From positions 992,001 through 1,056,000 of the forward strand of contig NZ_FOWC01000001.1 in assembly GCF_900115345.1 (NCBI RefSeq): DNA of 64,000 bases. Direction: 5' to 3'. The position numbers were made by a program, and so were the translations under genes. Below, piece after piece: positions 41,951 to 50,909 of the stretch; position 1 is the stretch's first letter, and each line of letters opens with the position of its first letter. The notes under the pieces were generated by a model. It was not told the DNA's origin. It did no database searches and worked only from the letters and a program-made list of their open reading frames with translations. The stretch is from Amycolatopsis rubida. GTDB lineage: Bacteria; Actinomycetota; Actinomycetes; Mycobacteriales; Pseudonocardiaceae.

Positions 41951-42855
41951 CGCGCACCTCCACTGGTGAATTCGGCCGCCTGGCCGGTCAATTCGAGGTA
42001 GGCGTGCTCGAGCGAACCGGCCAGCGGGCTCAGCTCGTGCAGCGTGGCGCGCGCGGCGAAAGCGAGTTCGCCGATCGCGTCACTGTCCATTTCGGACACC
42101 AGGAACGCACCGGAATCCTCGGTGAAAACCGCGCGCGCTTCGGTGAGCGCGGTTCGCAGCGCGTTGGCGTGCGGTGTGCGCACCCGGACCCCGCGCGAGC
42201 CGGCGCGGTCCACGAAATCGGCCATCGTGCCCTGGTAGATCAGCTGGCCGCGGCCGATCACCACGAGATCCTGCGCGGTCTGCTCCATTTCCGGCAGCAG
42301 ATGGCTCGACACGAACACCGTGCGGCCTTCCGCGGCGAGCCCGTGCAGCAGCTGGCGCACCCAGTGCACGCCCTCCGGGTCGAGCCCGTTGACCGGTTCG
42401 TCGAACAACAGCACGCGCGGGTCGCCGAGCAGCGCGCTCGCGATGCCGAGTCGCTGCAGCATGCCGAGCGAGAAGGTGCCCGCGCGTTTGCGGGCCACCG
42501 CGGACAGCCCGACGAGCTCCAGCACCTCGTCGGCACGCCGATCCGGCAGCCCGTTCGTCGCGGCGAGGAACCGCAGATGCTGGCGGGCGGAGCGGCCCGG
42601 ATGCCGCCACGTCGCGTCGAGCAGCGCGCCGACCGTGCGCAGCGGATCGGACAGCTGCCGGTACGGCTTGCCCTCGATGTGCGCGGTGCCCGCGGTAGGC
42701 GCGTCGAGCCCGAGCAGCAGCCGCATCGTGGTGGATTTGCCCGCCCCGTTCGGGCCGAGGAACCCGGTGACGCGACCGGCTCGCGCGGTGAATGTCAGGT
42801 CCCGCACCGCGACGGTGTCGCCGTAGGACTTGGTGAGTCCAGTCGCTTCGAGCAC
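41947..42855 (-). CDS. ABC transporter ATP-binding protein, cassette 1
   Basis: The 302-residue ATPase has Walker A GPNGAGKST, Walker B VLLFDEPVNGLD and the H-loop SSHLL. The signature is FSLGMLQRLG in place of LSGGQ, usual for DrrA/BcrA-like exporters. About 80 C-terminal residues beyond the ATPase fold are typical of the class. It is paired with the overlapping permease gene. It duplicates the ATPase at 43781-44716. Confidence 0.94.
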   Translation of the reverse strand: MLEATGLTKSYGDTVAVRDLTFTARAGRVTGFLGPNGAGKSTTMRLLLGLDAPTAGTAHIEGKPYRQLSDPLRTVGALLDATWRHPGRSARQHLRFLAATNGLPDRRADEVLELVGLSAVARKRAGTFSLGMLQRLGIASALLGDPRVLLFDEPVNGLDPEGVHWVRQLLHGLAAEGRTVFVSSHLLPEMEQTAQDLVVIGRGQLIYQGTMADFVDRAGSRGVRVRTPHANALRTALTEARAVFTEDSGAFLVSEMDSDAIGELAFAARATLHELSPLAGSLEHAYLELTGQAAEFTSGGAR

Positions 42856-42896
42856 GCCGCCCCCCTTCTCGTGGCACCGAACTCTACCGAAACGAA

Positions 42897-42934
42897 AAGA
42901 TCCGGGCCGCCCCCCGAATGGCGACCCGGATCTT
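42897..42934 (-). terminator. Terminator of ABC cassette 2
   Basis: AAGATCCGGG (42897-42906) pairs with CCCGGATCTT (42925-42934). On the minus strand the stem is followed by TTCGTTTCG. It separates the two duplicated cassettes. Confidence 0.75.
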
Positions 42935-43011
42935 GTTCCCCTTTTCCCCTTTTTTCCCCTTGTTCGGCTCCGCCGGCCCCCGCCTGACTCGCCCGAACAC
43001 CCTGTGGGTCT

Positions 43012-43752
43012 TTACGCGTCGCGCTTCTTCGCGACGCCGATCGCGATGGCCAGCAGCACCACGGCCACGCCGGCGAAGTAGGCCAGCGAGCCCCACTGCG
43101 ACAGCGCCGCGTCCGCCGCGCCCGGTCCGCCGGAACTGCTGCCGAGGAACCGCTCCGCGACCGTGAACGGCAGCCACTCGTGGATCTTCGGTCCGACAGT
43201 CGGGATCAGCTGCACGAGGTTTTCCACCGCCAGCACGTAGATCAGCAGCAGCGAAAGCGCACCCGCGCTGTGCCGGATCAGCGTGCCGACCGCGACCGCG
43301 ATGACCGCGGCGAAGGCGAACACCAGTCCGACGCCCGCGACATGGATCCAGTCCGCGGAGGAACTCAGCGCGGTCTCGTCCGACGGGCGGATCGCGTAGC
43401 CGAGGCCCCACGAGGCGAAGGCGCCGATCTCGCCGATCACGAACGACAGCAGCGCGACGATGGTGGCCTTCGCGACGAGCACGCTGCCCCGCTTCGGCAC
43501 CGCCTGGAACGTCGTGCGGATCGTGCCGAAGCGGTATTCGGTGGTGACCGCCAGCGCCGCCAGCACCATGATCACCGCGATGCCGAACTGGTGTCCGGCC
43601 TGGGTGTTGGCGACCGACAGCGATTCCCCGCTCGGGAGCGAGGCGGCGATGAGACCGGCGAATCCGACGGTGAGGGCCAGTGCGATGACGGCGCACCACC
43701 ACGGCGACCGGGTGGTGAGGAGCTTGATGCGTTCGACCGCGAGCAAAGTCAT
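43012..43752 (-). CDS. ABC-2 type permease, cassette 2
   Basis: The 246-residue permease starts MTLLAVERIKLLTTRSPWWCAVI, has about six helices and contains EYRFGTIRTTFQAVPKRGSVLV. It ends in AIGVAKKRDA. It follows its ATPase gene after 28 bases, unlike the overlapping arrangement in cassette 1. The homologous cassette lies immediately downstream. Confidence 0.9.
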   Translation of the reverse strand: MTLLAVERIKLLTTRSPWWCAVIALALTVGFAGLIAASLPSGESLSVANTQAGHQFGIAVIMVLAALAVTTEYRFGTIRTTFQAVPKRGSVLVAKATIVALLSFVIGEIGAFASWGLGYAIRPSDETALSSSADWIHVAGVGLVFAFAAVIAVAVGTLIRHSAGALSLLLIYVLAVENLVQLIPTVGPKIHEWLPFTVAERFLGSSSGGPGAADAALSQWGSLAYFAGVAVVLLAIAIGVAKKRDA

Positions 43753-43780
43753 GAGTTATCTCTTCCCAACGAGAGTGTGG

Positions 43781-44716
43781 TCAGCGGATGGCCGCGGCCT
43801 GCTGCGCCTCTGCTTCGAGCCCGGTGTGGTACTCGACGGAGTCGCCGGTGATCTGCATGAAGGCTTGTTCGAGCGAGCCGGTCTGCGGGCTCAGCTCGTG
43901 CAGCACGAGGTTCGCCGAAGCGGCGATCTCGCCGATCTTCGCACTGTCCATTCCGGACACGATGAGTGCTTCGCCGGCATCGGCGACCTGAGCGCTGGCG
44001 GAGATCAGCTGCTGGCGCAGCGCCGGAAGCTGCGGCGAGCGCACCTTCACGGTGTTCTCCGCGGCCCGCGCCACGAATTCCTCCGTGGTGGACTGCGCGA
44101 TCAGCTGGCCCTTGCCGATGACCACGAGGTCGGTCGCGGTGAGCGCCATCTCCGAAAGCAGGTGGCTCGACACGAACACGGTCCGGCCCTCGGCGGCGAG
44201 GCGCTGCATGAACTTCCGGATCCAGAGGATGCCCTCCGGGTCGAGGCCGTTCACCGGCTCGTCGAACAGCAGCACCTCCGGGTCGCCGAGCAGCGCGGCG
44301 GCGATCCCCAGCCGCTGCGACATGCCGAGCGAGAACCCGCCCGCCCGCTTGCCCGCGACGCTGGTGAGGCCGACGGTGTCGAGCACCTCGTCCACCCGCG
44401 CCGCCGGAATCCGGTTGGACCGGGCCATCCACTGCAGGTGCGCGCGGGCCGAGCGGTTGGGGTGCACCCATTTCGCGTCGAGCAGCGCGCCGACCGTGCG
44501 CAGCGGTTCCTTCAGGTCGCGATACAGCTTCCCGCCGATCCGGACCTGGCCCCCGGTCGGGTTGTCCAGTCCGAGGATCATGCGCATCGTGGTGGACTTG
44601 CCGGCGCCGTTCGGGCCGAGGAATCCGGTGACTTTCCCCGCGGCCACGCTGAACGACAGGTTGTTCACCGCGAGCGTGTTCCCGTACCGCTTGGTGAGAC
44701 CTGTTGCCTCGATCAT
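43781..44716 (-). CDS. ABC transporter ATP-binding protein, cassette 2
   Basis: The 311-residue ATPase has Walker A GPNGAGKST, signature FSLGMSQRLG, Walker B VLLFDEPVNGLD and H-loop SSHLL, and a C-terminal extension of about 90 residues. The two ATPases share long blocks, for example LRTVGALLDA, LLFDEPVNGLDPEG and EGRTVFVSSHLL. A TGAGTA-G-TACTCA dyad lies 95 bases upstream of the ATG. The NarL-type system encoded just upstream (44921-46803) is a likely regulator. Confidence 0.94.
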   Translation of the reverse strand: MIEATGLTKRYGNTLAVNNLSFSVAAGKVTGFLGPNGAGKSTTMRMILGLDNPTGGQVRIGGKLYRDLKEPLRTVGALLDAKWVHPNRSARAHLQWMARSNRIPAARVDEVLDTVGLTSVAGKRAGGFSLGMSQRLGIAAALLGDPEVLLFDEPVNGLDPEGILWIRKFMQRLAAEGRTVFVSSHLLSEMALTATDLVVIGKGQLIAQSTTEEFVARAAENTVKVRSPQLPALRQQLISASAQVADAGEALIVSGMDSAKIGEIAASANLVLHELSPQTGSLEQAFMQITGDSVEYHTGLEAEAQQAAAIR

Positions 44717-44810
44717 CCCCTGCTCCCTCTACGGCGGTGCTGACGGAATTCATCCTGTCTCAGCGCGGCCGTTTTCGCGTCATCCTGTGGATCGAACTGG
44801 CTACCCGACC

Positions 44811-44823
44811 TGAGTAGTACTCA
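44811..44823. promoter_or_regulatory. TGAGTA-G-TACTCA dyad upstream of ABC cassette 2
   Basis: A perfect 13-base dyad lies between the ABC operon start and the end of the response regulator gene. Its size and symmetry suit a NarL/LuxR-type dimer. The link to the adjacent regulator is inferred. Confidence 0.5.
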
Positions 44824-44920
44824 ATCGTGTCGCAGGGTGGAGCGCGATGGGGGATGCCCCTGAGCCGACCCTGAACTTTGCCCGCACGGTCCGGTGTGGA
44901 CAGTGTCCGAATCGGACGCT

Positions 44921-45577
44921 TCAGCCGATCCCCGGCCGGGTGAGCCCGGTCTCGTACGCGAGGACGACCGCCTGTACGCGGTCGCGCAGGTCGAGCTTGG
45001 ACAGGATCCGCCCGACGTGTGTTTTCACCGTAGCCTCGGAAAGGAACAACGTCTCGGCGATCTCGACGTTCGACATGCCTTTCGCGATCAGCACGAGCAC
45101 TTCGCGTTCACGGTCGGTCAGCACGTCGAGTTCGGCCGGATCACGCATTTCCGAACCGCCGGAGCCGACGAACCGGTCGAGCAGCCTGCGCGTGACCGAG
45201 GGCGACATCACCGCGTCGCCGTCGGCGACCGAACGCAGCGCGGACACCAGGTAGTCCGGCTGGGTGTCCTTGAGCAGGAAGCCGGACGCGCCGCCCTGCA
45301 GCGCGGCGTAGACGTACTCGTCGAGGTCGAAGGTGGTCATCACGAGCACCCGCGCGGTGCCCGCCGCGACGATCTGTTTCGTCGCCTCGACGCCGTCGAG
45401 CACCGGCATCCGCACGTCCATCAGCACGACGTCGGGCCGCAGTTCGGCGGCCATCCGCACGGCTTGCGCGCCGTCGCCCGCCTCGCCGACCACGTCGATG
45501 TCGGCCTGCGCGCCCAGCACCATCCGGAACCCGACGCGCATCAGTTCCTGGTCGTCGACGACCACCACTCGGATCAC
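44921..45577 (-). CDS. NarL/FixJ-type response regulator
   Basis: The 218-residue protein has a receiver domain (VVVVDDQELMRVGF, Asp in VLMDVRMPV, Thr in VMTTFD, Lys in FLLKDTQP) and a LuxR-type DNA-binding domain (LTDREREVLVLIAKGMSNVEIAETLFLSEATVKTHVGRIL). It overlaps the kinase gene by four bases. It is a close homologue of the regulator at 33398. Its neighbour downstream is ABC cassette 2. Confidence 0.95.
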   Translation of the reverse strand: MIRVVVVDDQELMRVGFRMVLGAQADIDVVGEAGDGAQAVRMAAELRPDVVLMDVRMPVLDGVEATKQIVAAGTARVLVMTTFDLDEYVYAALQGGASGFLLKDTQPDYLVSALRSVADGDAVMSPSVTRRLLDRFVGSGGSEMRDPAELDVLTDREREVLVLIAKGMSNVEIAETLFLSEATVKTHVGRILSKLDLRDRVQAVVLAYETGLTRPGIG

Positions 45578-46803
45578 GAGTTCAACCTAACCGGCAGCAC
45601 CGCTCGCACCTGCCAGCCACCGCCGGCGGCGGGGCCCACCTCCAGTGTCCCGCCGTACACGTGCGCCCGCTCCCGCATCCCGATCAGCCCGTTCCCGCCC
45701 GCGACCGACAGCCGGGGCGCCGGCTGGCGGGCCGTTCCCGTCGCCCCGTTCGCGCCGACCTGTTCGAGCCGCCGCGCCCGGCCCGCGCCGTCGTCGCGCA
45801 CGAGCACCTCGATCTGGTCGCCGGTCCGGTGCACCCGGACCGCGGCGCTCGCCCCGGCCCCGGCGTGCTTGAGCGTGTTGGTGAGCGATTCCTGGACGAT
45901 CCGGTAGATCCCGAGCGACACCCCGGCGGGCAGGTCGTCCAGTCCGTCGCCGAGGGCGAGGTCGACCGGGACGCCGGCGGCGCGCATCCGCTGGGCGAGG
46001 TCGCCCAGCGCGGTCGCGTCCGGCTGCGGCACCCGCGGTTCGTCGTCGCCGCGGTCGCCCCGTAACACGTCGAGCAGCCGGCGCAGTTCGCCCAGCGCGC
46101 CGCGGCCGGTTTCGGAGATCGTCCCGAGCGCGCGTCCGGCCAGCTCCGGATTGGATTTCAGGGCGAGCGCCGCGCCGTCGGCCTGCACGACCATCACGCT
46201 CACCGAGTGCGCCACCACGTCGTGCAGTTCCCTGGCGATCCGGCCGCGTTCCTCGGCCACCGCGATGCGCGCGGCCTGGTCGCGTTCGGTCTCCAGCAGA
46301 TGCAACCGGGCCTCCAGTTCGCGCTGGTAGGCGCGGCGGGCGTACATGAATTCGCCGAGCAGCCAGCAGAAGGCGATGGTGAAGGCGCTGAACAGCAGTT
46401 GCGCGGCCACCGACGGTTCGGGTTTGACGATCGCGGCGACGGCCATGGCCACCACGAACGCGCCGCCGTAGAGCAGGCCCTGCTTCCGGCCGACGTAGAC
46501 CTGGACCGAGTAGAGGCTGATCGCGAGCGCGACCAGGCCGGACACTCCGAGGTCCAGTGCGCTGTGTGCGTACGAAACGACGTAGACGGCGTACGCGGCG
46601 AGCACCGGCCGTTTGCGGCGGAACACCAGCGGCGCGACGACGGCGATGTCGATCGGGACCGCGATGTACCAGGACGGGCCGGGAGCGTCGGGATCGAGGC
46701 CGCCGGCGGCGAACACGAGAATGTCGAACGCCGCGAGCAGCACCGCGAGCAGCGAGTCCCCGACCATCGGGTGAGCACGCATCCAGAGGCTGAGCCGTCG
46801 CAC
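45574..46803 (-). CDS. Sensor histidine kinase (HisKA_3 type)
   Basis: The 409-residue kinase has about five to six membrane helices in the first 150 residues and a coiled segment (ELEARLHLLETERDQ). The phosphoacceptor motif is ARELHDVVAHSVSVMV. The ATPase domain has IYRIVQESLTNTLKHA, VLVRDDGAG and GNGLIGMRERAHVYGG. It starts at GTG with TACTGT at 46810-46815 six bases upstream, so it is probably leaderless. It is coupled to the response regulator gene by ATGA-like overlap. Confidence 0.94.
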   Translation of the reverse strand: MRRLSLWMRAHPMVGDSLLAVLLAAFDILVFAAGGLDPDAPGPSWYIAVPIDIAVVAPLVFRRKRPVLAAYAVYVVSYAHSALDLGVSGLVALAISLYSVQVYVGRKQGLLYGGAFVVAMAVAAIVKPEPSVAAQLLFSAFTIAFCWLLGEFMYARRAYQRELEARLHLLETERDQAARIAVAEERGRIARELHDVVAHSVSVMVVQADGAALALKSNPELAGRALGTISETGRGALGELRRLLDVLRGDRGDDEPRVPQPDATALGDLAQRMRAAGVPVDLALGDGLDDLPAGVSLGIYRIVQESLTNTLKHAGAGASAAVRVHRTGDQIEVLVRDDGAGRARRLEQVGANGATGTARQPAPRLSVAGGNGLIGMRERAHVYGGTLEVGPAAGGGWQVRAVLPVRLNS

Positions 46804-46933
46804 GACTCAACAGTAGGTCGCGGCGCGGGCGGCCGCGTCGGTCGCGGGTAGCACCTTCGGTGCGACCGAAGGATGACCGGCATGCGACGATTCCTGCTCG
46901 GGTGAGCGAACGAGCCGGAAGGGGGCCGGGGCG

Positions 46934-48478
46934 GTGACGGCAGCGGCGGAACGGGGGCGACTCGCCGGCCCACTGTCCGCGTCGGTGGCGCAGCTGTGCC
47001 ACCGGCTGCGGTCCCAGGTGTCCCCGCGCACCGCCGCCGGGTTCGCCGAGGTGCTGCGGCGGCTCGGCGCGCCGCTGCAGGTCGCGGTCGCCGGCCGGAT
47101 CAAATCGGGTAAGTCGACGCTGGTCAACGCGTTGATCGGGCGGCTGGTCGCGCCCACCGACGTCGGCGAGTGCACGCGGCTGGTCACGCGGTTCCAGTAC
47201 GGCACTGTCGACCGGGTCGAGGTGGTGTTCCTCGACGGCCGCAAGCAGGTGCTGCCGTTCGCCGCGGACGGGTCGATCCCGGCCGAGCTCGGCGTCGACA
47301 TCTCCGAGGTCTCGCACCTTGAGGCCTACCTCACCAACGCCGTGCTGCAGGACATGACGGTGATCGACACCCCCGGTCTCGGCTCGCTGGACGCCGCGTC
47401 GGTGTCGCGGACCGAGCAGCTGCTGGGCGCGGCCGAGCAGGACGAAGGTTCCGACGACCTCGACGACACCTCGCGCAACGCCGTCGCGGGCGCGGAGGCC
47501 GTGCTGTACGTGGTGACCCAGGGCGTGCGCGCGGACGATCAGCAGGCGCTGGCCGCGTTCACCGCCGCGACCGCGAGCCGGGACGCGGGACCGGTCAACG
47601 CGATCGCCGTGTTGAACAAAGCGGACACGGTCGTCGCGGAAACTGTCGAAGGCTCCGGCGGAGACGTCTGGAAAGCCGCGCAACTGCTCGCCGAGAAGCA
47701 GGCCGCGACGCTGAAGCCGCGGGTGGCGGACGTGCTGCCGGTGATCGGCCTGATCGCCGAATCGGCCGAGTCCGGCGGGTTCACCTCCGCCGACGCCGAA
47801 GCGCTCGGCCAGCTCGCCGCACTCGACGACGACGTCCTCGAAACCATGCTCATCGCGGCCGACATCTTCACCAGCTGGGAGTGCGACGTCCCGACCGGAA
47901 TCCGGTTGCGGCTGCTGGAGAACCTCGATCTCTTCGGAATCCGCTGTGCGGTCGAGGCGATCCGCGCGGAACCGGAGATCACCGCGGGAGCGTTGCGGCG
48001 CAAGCTCCTCGACATCTCCGGACTCGACGCGGTCCGGCGGCGGCTGTCGATCGTCTTCGCCGCGCGCGCGGACGGGATCAAGGCGGCGGCCGCGCTGGCA
48101 TCGGTGACCGCGCTGGCGCACGCGTCCGGCGACCCGGGCGAACGGCAGCGCGTGCACGACGCGATCGAGGTGCTGCTGGCCCGCCCGGAAGCGCATCAGC
48201 TGCGGTTGCTGGAAGCGTTGACGCTCGTCGCGTCTGGCGCGGTCGAGATGCCGGAAGACCTGGCGGAAGAGGTGCTTCGGGTCGGCAGCAACGCCGACAT
48301 CGGCGCGCAGCTCGGCCTTCCCGGCGCCCCGCGCCCGGAGCTGGCGGCGCACGCGCTGGAACGCGCCGGCTGGTGGCGTTCTTTCGCGTCTTTCGGCGCG
48401 ACTCCGGCGCAAAGCCGCGTGGCCCACGTCGTGCACCGTGCCTATTTCCTGATCTGGCAACAGATCCGCGAACAGTAA
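46934..48478 (+). CDS. Dynamin-like GTPase, first of pair
   Basis: The 514-residue protein begins at GTG after GAAGGGGG. The GTPase domain has P-loop GRIKSGKS (54-61), switch-type Thr in GECTRLV, DTPG (145-148) and NKAD (228-231). The rest is helical, as in bacterial dynamin-like proteins such as IniA, IniC and DynA/DynB. No membrane helix is visible, in contrast to the second GTPase at 50906. Pairs of unequal partners are common in this family and act in membrane remodelling, cell division or membrane stress. Confidence 0.85.
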   Translation: MTAAAERGRLAGPLSASVAQLCHRLRSQVSPRTAAGFAEVLRRLGAPLQVAVAGRIKSGKSTLVNALIGRLVAPTDVGECTRLVTRFQYGTVDRVEVVFLDGRKQVLPFAADGSIPAELGVDISEVSHLEAYLTNAVLQDMTVIDTPGLGSLDAASVSRTEQLLGAAEQDEGSDDLDDTSRNAVAGAEAVLYVVTQGVRADDQQALAAFTAATASRDAGPVNAIAVLNKADTVVAETVEGSGGDVWKAAQLLAEKQAATLKPRVADVLPVIGLIAESAESGGFTSADAEALGQLAALDDDVLETMLIAADIFTSWECDVPTGIRLRLLENLDLFGIRCAVEAIRAEPEITAGALRRKLLDISGLDAVRRRLSIVFAARADGIKAAAALASVTALAHASGDPGERQRVHDAIEVLLARPEAHQLRLLEALTLVASGAVEMPEDLAEEVLRVGSNADIGAQLGLPGAPRPELAAHALERAGWWRSFASFGATPAQSRVAHVVHRAYFLIWQQIREQ

Positions 48479-48510
48479 ACACCTCGTCCGCGACGCGTAG
48501 GCTGAATGTC

Positions 48511-49104
48511 GTGCGGCTGGAGGACACCACCTCGTGGCGGGTGAACTGGGGCAGCGACCACGACGTCGACGTGGCGTTGTTCCTCCGGGACGTTCTCGCG
48601 CTCTCGATCGCCGACGGCCAGCTGCTGCCGCCGGTGGAACCCGCCGTCCCGGTGCACGTCCCGCCCGCTCTCGACCGCGCGGCGGTGCAGGCGCAGTGGG
48701 AACCGTGGTGGAACGGCCTGCTGACCTTCCTCCGCGAGCGCGGTTCCGCCCGTACCCGCCGGAAAAGCCCCGCTCCCGGCGACGGTTCGGCGATCGACCT
48801 CGCGGCCCAGCACTTCGCCCCGGCCGCCGCCGAACACTTCGCCGCGGCCCGCCGCCCGGTCTCGTCCGGCTTCCACCGCCGCCAGATCCTCGCCGGGGAA
48901 CGGCTGGGCCGCCTGGTCCGCGAGACCGAGGTGGAGCTGGGCCGTCGCGCCCGGCCGTTCCGGCTGTCGGTGCTGGAGATCCCGGTCGCGGGCCGGGTGT
49001 GGCTGCGGACGGCGGAGCATCAGCTGCTGGTGTCGTCCCGGCTGGCCGCGGACGTTCCGGCGCTCGACCAGGCGATGCGCTCGCTGATCCACGAACTCGC
49101 CTGA
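48511..49104 (+). CDS. Hypothetical protein between dynamin-like genes
   Basis: I do not recognise this 197-residue protein. It starts at GTG (VRLEDTTSWRVNWG), seven bases after TAGGCT (48498-48503), so it is probably leaderless. It is cytosolic, with a Pro-rich bend (PPVEPAVPVHVPP) and a basic middle (ARTRRKSPAP). A C-terminal domain ends in the helix ALDQAMRSLIHELA. It begins 32 bases after the first dynamin-like gene on the same strand. The pairing suggests a shared role, which is inference. Confidence 0.72.
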   Translation: MRLEDTTSWRVNWGSDHDVDVALFLRDVLALSIADGQLLPPVEPAVPVHVPPALDRAAVQAQWEPWWNGLLTFLRERGSARTRRKSPAPGDGSAIDLAAQHFAPAAAEHFAAARRPVSSGFHRRQILAGERLGRLVRETEVELGRRARPFRLSVLEIPVAGRVWLRTAEHQLLVSSRLAADVPALDQAMRSLIHELA

Positions 49105-49297
49105 TCCCGCGCAAACGCTTGCGCCACCTCGCCTGCGGTGCCCGACCCGCGGGCTCTCTCCGCTCCCGCTGACGTACGTGAGGGCCACCCGGCCAGGGGC
49201 AATCTCGCCGCTGCGCCCGCGGGGGTTCGCCGCTTTGGCGTTCGCTCGACCAGTCCGGGCATTCATAAACCGAGTACGCGGTCTACTATTGCCCACC
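49105..49297. other. 193-bp intergenic region
   Basis: No gene is seen. TACTAT at 49284-49289 lies eight bases before the ATG of the YqeB-like gene and is its likely -10 box. The rest shows no clear structure. Confidence 0.5.
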
Positions 49298-49777
49298 ATG
49301 GAGACCGTGGTCGACGAACCGGCGTGGGTGCGCCGCGGCTCGTGGCTGGCCTGCCCGGTCGCCGGGGCACTGCTGGGCTGGGGCGTGCAGGCACTCAGCG
49401 GCTGGATCACCTCGCTGACCTGGTTTCCGGTGCAGGGCCCGTTCCGGCTGCTGCATTCGGTTCCGCAGCCGTGGCGGCTGATCGGCGCGGTCGCCGTCGG
49501 CGCGCTGCTCGGGGTCGCGTTCGCCTGGATGTGGGCGTGGGACCGGCTGATCGTCACGGTGTCCGCCACGCGCGTCACGCTCGAACGACGCGAGCGGCGC
49601 CGGCGCATCGACACTGCTCTCGCCGCGGTGTTCGTCGACGACGGCAAGCTCGTGCTGCTCGGCGAGAACGACCGGGAAATTGCCAGGGAGAAGACGGACC
49701 TGTCTCGGCGGCAGCTGGCCGAAGCGTTCACTTCGCACGGCCGCCCGTGGCTCGACGAACCGCCGCCAGAGCGATGA
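49298..49777 (+). CDS. YqeB-like two-helix membrane protein
   Basis: The 159-residue protein has two hydrophobic segments (about 15-35 and 60-82) around a short loop (FPVQGPFRLLHSVPQPWRL). A cytoplasmic PH-like beta domain follows (VSATRVTLERR, AAVFVDDGKLVLLGENDREIAREKTDL). The layout and the final HGRPWLDE match proteins annotated as YqeB family in actinobacteria. Function is unknown. Its stop overlaps the TetR gene by four bases (ATGA). Confidence 0.72.
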   Translation: METVVDEPAWVRRGSWLACPVAGALLGWGVQALSGWITSLTWFPVQGPFRLLHSVPQPWRLIGAVAVGALLGVAFAWMWAWDRLIVTVSATRVTLERRERRRRIDTALAAVFVDDGKLVLLGENDREIAREKTDLSRRQLAEAFTSHGRPWLDEPPPER

Positions 49778-50373
49778 GGACCGTCGATCCGGAGAAGCAC
49801 GCGGCGAAACGGCGCGCGATTCTCGACGCGGCAGCCGGGTGCTTCGCCCGCGACGGCTTCGCAAAGACCTCGACCGCGGACATTTGCCGTGCGGCCGGGA
49901 TCAGCTCCGGCAGCCTGTTCCACTACTTCCCCAGCAAGCGCGCGGTCTTCGTCGGCATTTTCGAGGCGGACGCCACCAGCAACGAGGACCTGCTCGCCAC
50001 TGCGGTGGACATGGCCGACCCGTGGGAAGGCGTGCTCGCTGTCGTTGAGCGGATGACCGCGGCGATCGTGTTGCCCGGCGTCGTGCGGCTGATCCTCGAA
50101 GCGGCCGCGCAAGCCGCGCGCGATCCGGAGTTCAACGAGCTGATCCGCAGCAACGACGACCTCATGCGCGTCGGTCTCGCGGGCTTGATCGAGCGCGGCG
50201 TCCAGACCGGCAGGCTCTCCCCCATGCTGTCCCCGGCCGACGCGGGCAACTGGGTCGTCGCGCTGGTCGACGCGTTGCTTTCCCGCGCGAGCCTCGATCC
50301 CGATCTGGACGTCGAGCACGAGCAGGCGGTGCTGCGGCAGCTGCTGGCGCGGATTCTCGGCCCGTCTGAGTGA
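49774..50373 (+). CDS. TetR family transcriptional regulator
   Basis: The 199-residue protein has an N-terminal helix-turn-helix (RRAILDAAAGCFARDGFAKTSTADICRAAGISSGSLFHYFPSKRAVF). An all-helical ligand-binding domain follows. Translational coupling to the YqeB-like gene suggests autoregulation of that pair. The ligand is unknown. Confidence 0.92.
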   Translation: MRTVDPEKHAAKRRAILDAAAGCFARDGFAKTSTADICRAAGISSGSLFHYFPSKRAVFVGIFEADATSNEDLLATAVDMADPWEGVLAVVERMTAAIVLPGVVRLILEAAAQAARDPEFNELIRSNDDLMRVGLAGLIERGVQTGRLSPMLSPADAGNWVVALVDALLSRASLDPDLDVEHEQAVLRQLLARILGPSE

Positions 50374-50444
50374 TCCGCCCCCGCCGCGCGCCGCAGTGCC
50401 GCAAACTGGTGAAATCACCCGGACGACCAGGGGGGAGGGTCTCA

Positions 50445-50909
50445 ATGGCGTGGTTCGGCCACGAGGAAGCTGCCGACGCGGCCGAAGCTCCGACCGGCGA
50501 GATCAGCGCGGAAGCGCTCGCCCGGATCATCGCCGAGGCGGACGGAACCGCCGCCGCGGCGGATGCGTCGGATCCCGATGTGGACCTCGTAGCTGCCCCG
50601 GGTGACCTCGAACGTGCGCTTTCCGACCGGCAGGCGCTCATCCAGCTGTGCCTGTACGCACTGGACCGCGCCCGCAGCAGCGGTGTCGTGGAACGGCTCG
50701 AACACGGGCTCGCCTCGATCGGCGTCACCGCGTTGCGCGCCGAGGGCGAACGCTTCGACCCGGCTCGCCACGAGGCGGGCGGCGCGGTGCCCACCGACGA
50801 TCCGGAGCTGGAAGGCGTCGTCGCGGAGACCGAGGTCGTCGGGTTCGCCGATCAGGACCGGCTGTTGCGCGCGCCGATCGTCACCGTCTACGCGAAGCGG
50901 GCGCAGTGA
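50445..50909 (+). CDS. GrpE-like nucleotide exchange factor domain protein
   Basis: The ATG follows GGGGGAGGG (50431-50439), giving 154 residues. The second half resembles the GrpE beta domain: GVTALRAEGERFDPARHEAGGAVPTDDPELEGVVAE and LLRAPIVTVYAKRA. The long coiled coil of true GrpE is missing. The N-terminal 50 residues are acidic and Ala-rich. GrpE proteins release ADP from DnaK-type chaperones. It overlaps the second dynamin-like gene by four bases, so it probably serves that protein or a nearby Hsp70-like partner rather than the housekeeping DnaK. No dnaK lies in the window. Confidence 0.75.
   Translation: MAWFGHEEAADAAEAPTGEISAEALARIIAEADGTAAAADASDPDVDLVAAPGDLERALSDRQALIQLCLYALDRARSSGVVERLEHGLASIGVTALRAEGERFDPARHEAGGAVPTDDPELEGVVAETEVVGFADQDRLLRAPIVTVYAKRAQ

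Noticed and set aside
45587..50445. Long minus-strand frames across the dynamin-like region
   Set aside because: They are antisense to clearly conserved GTPase, TetR and hypothetical genes and lack domain content.
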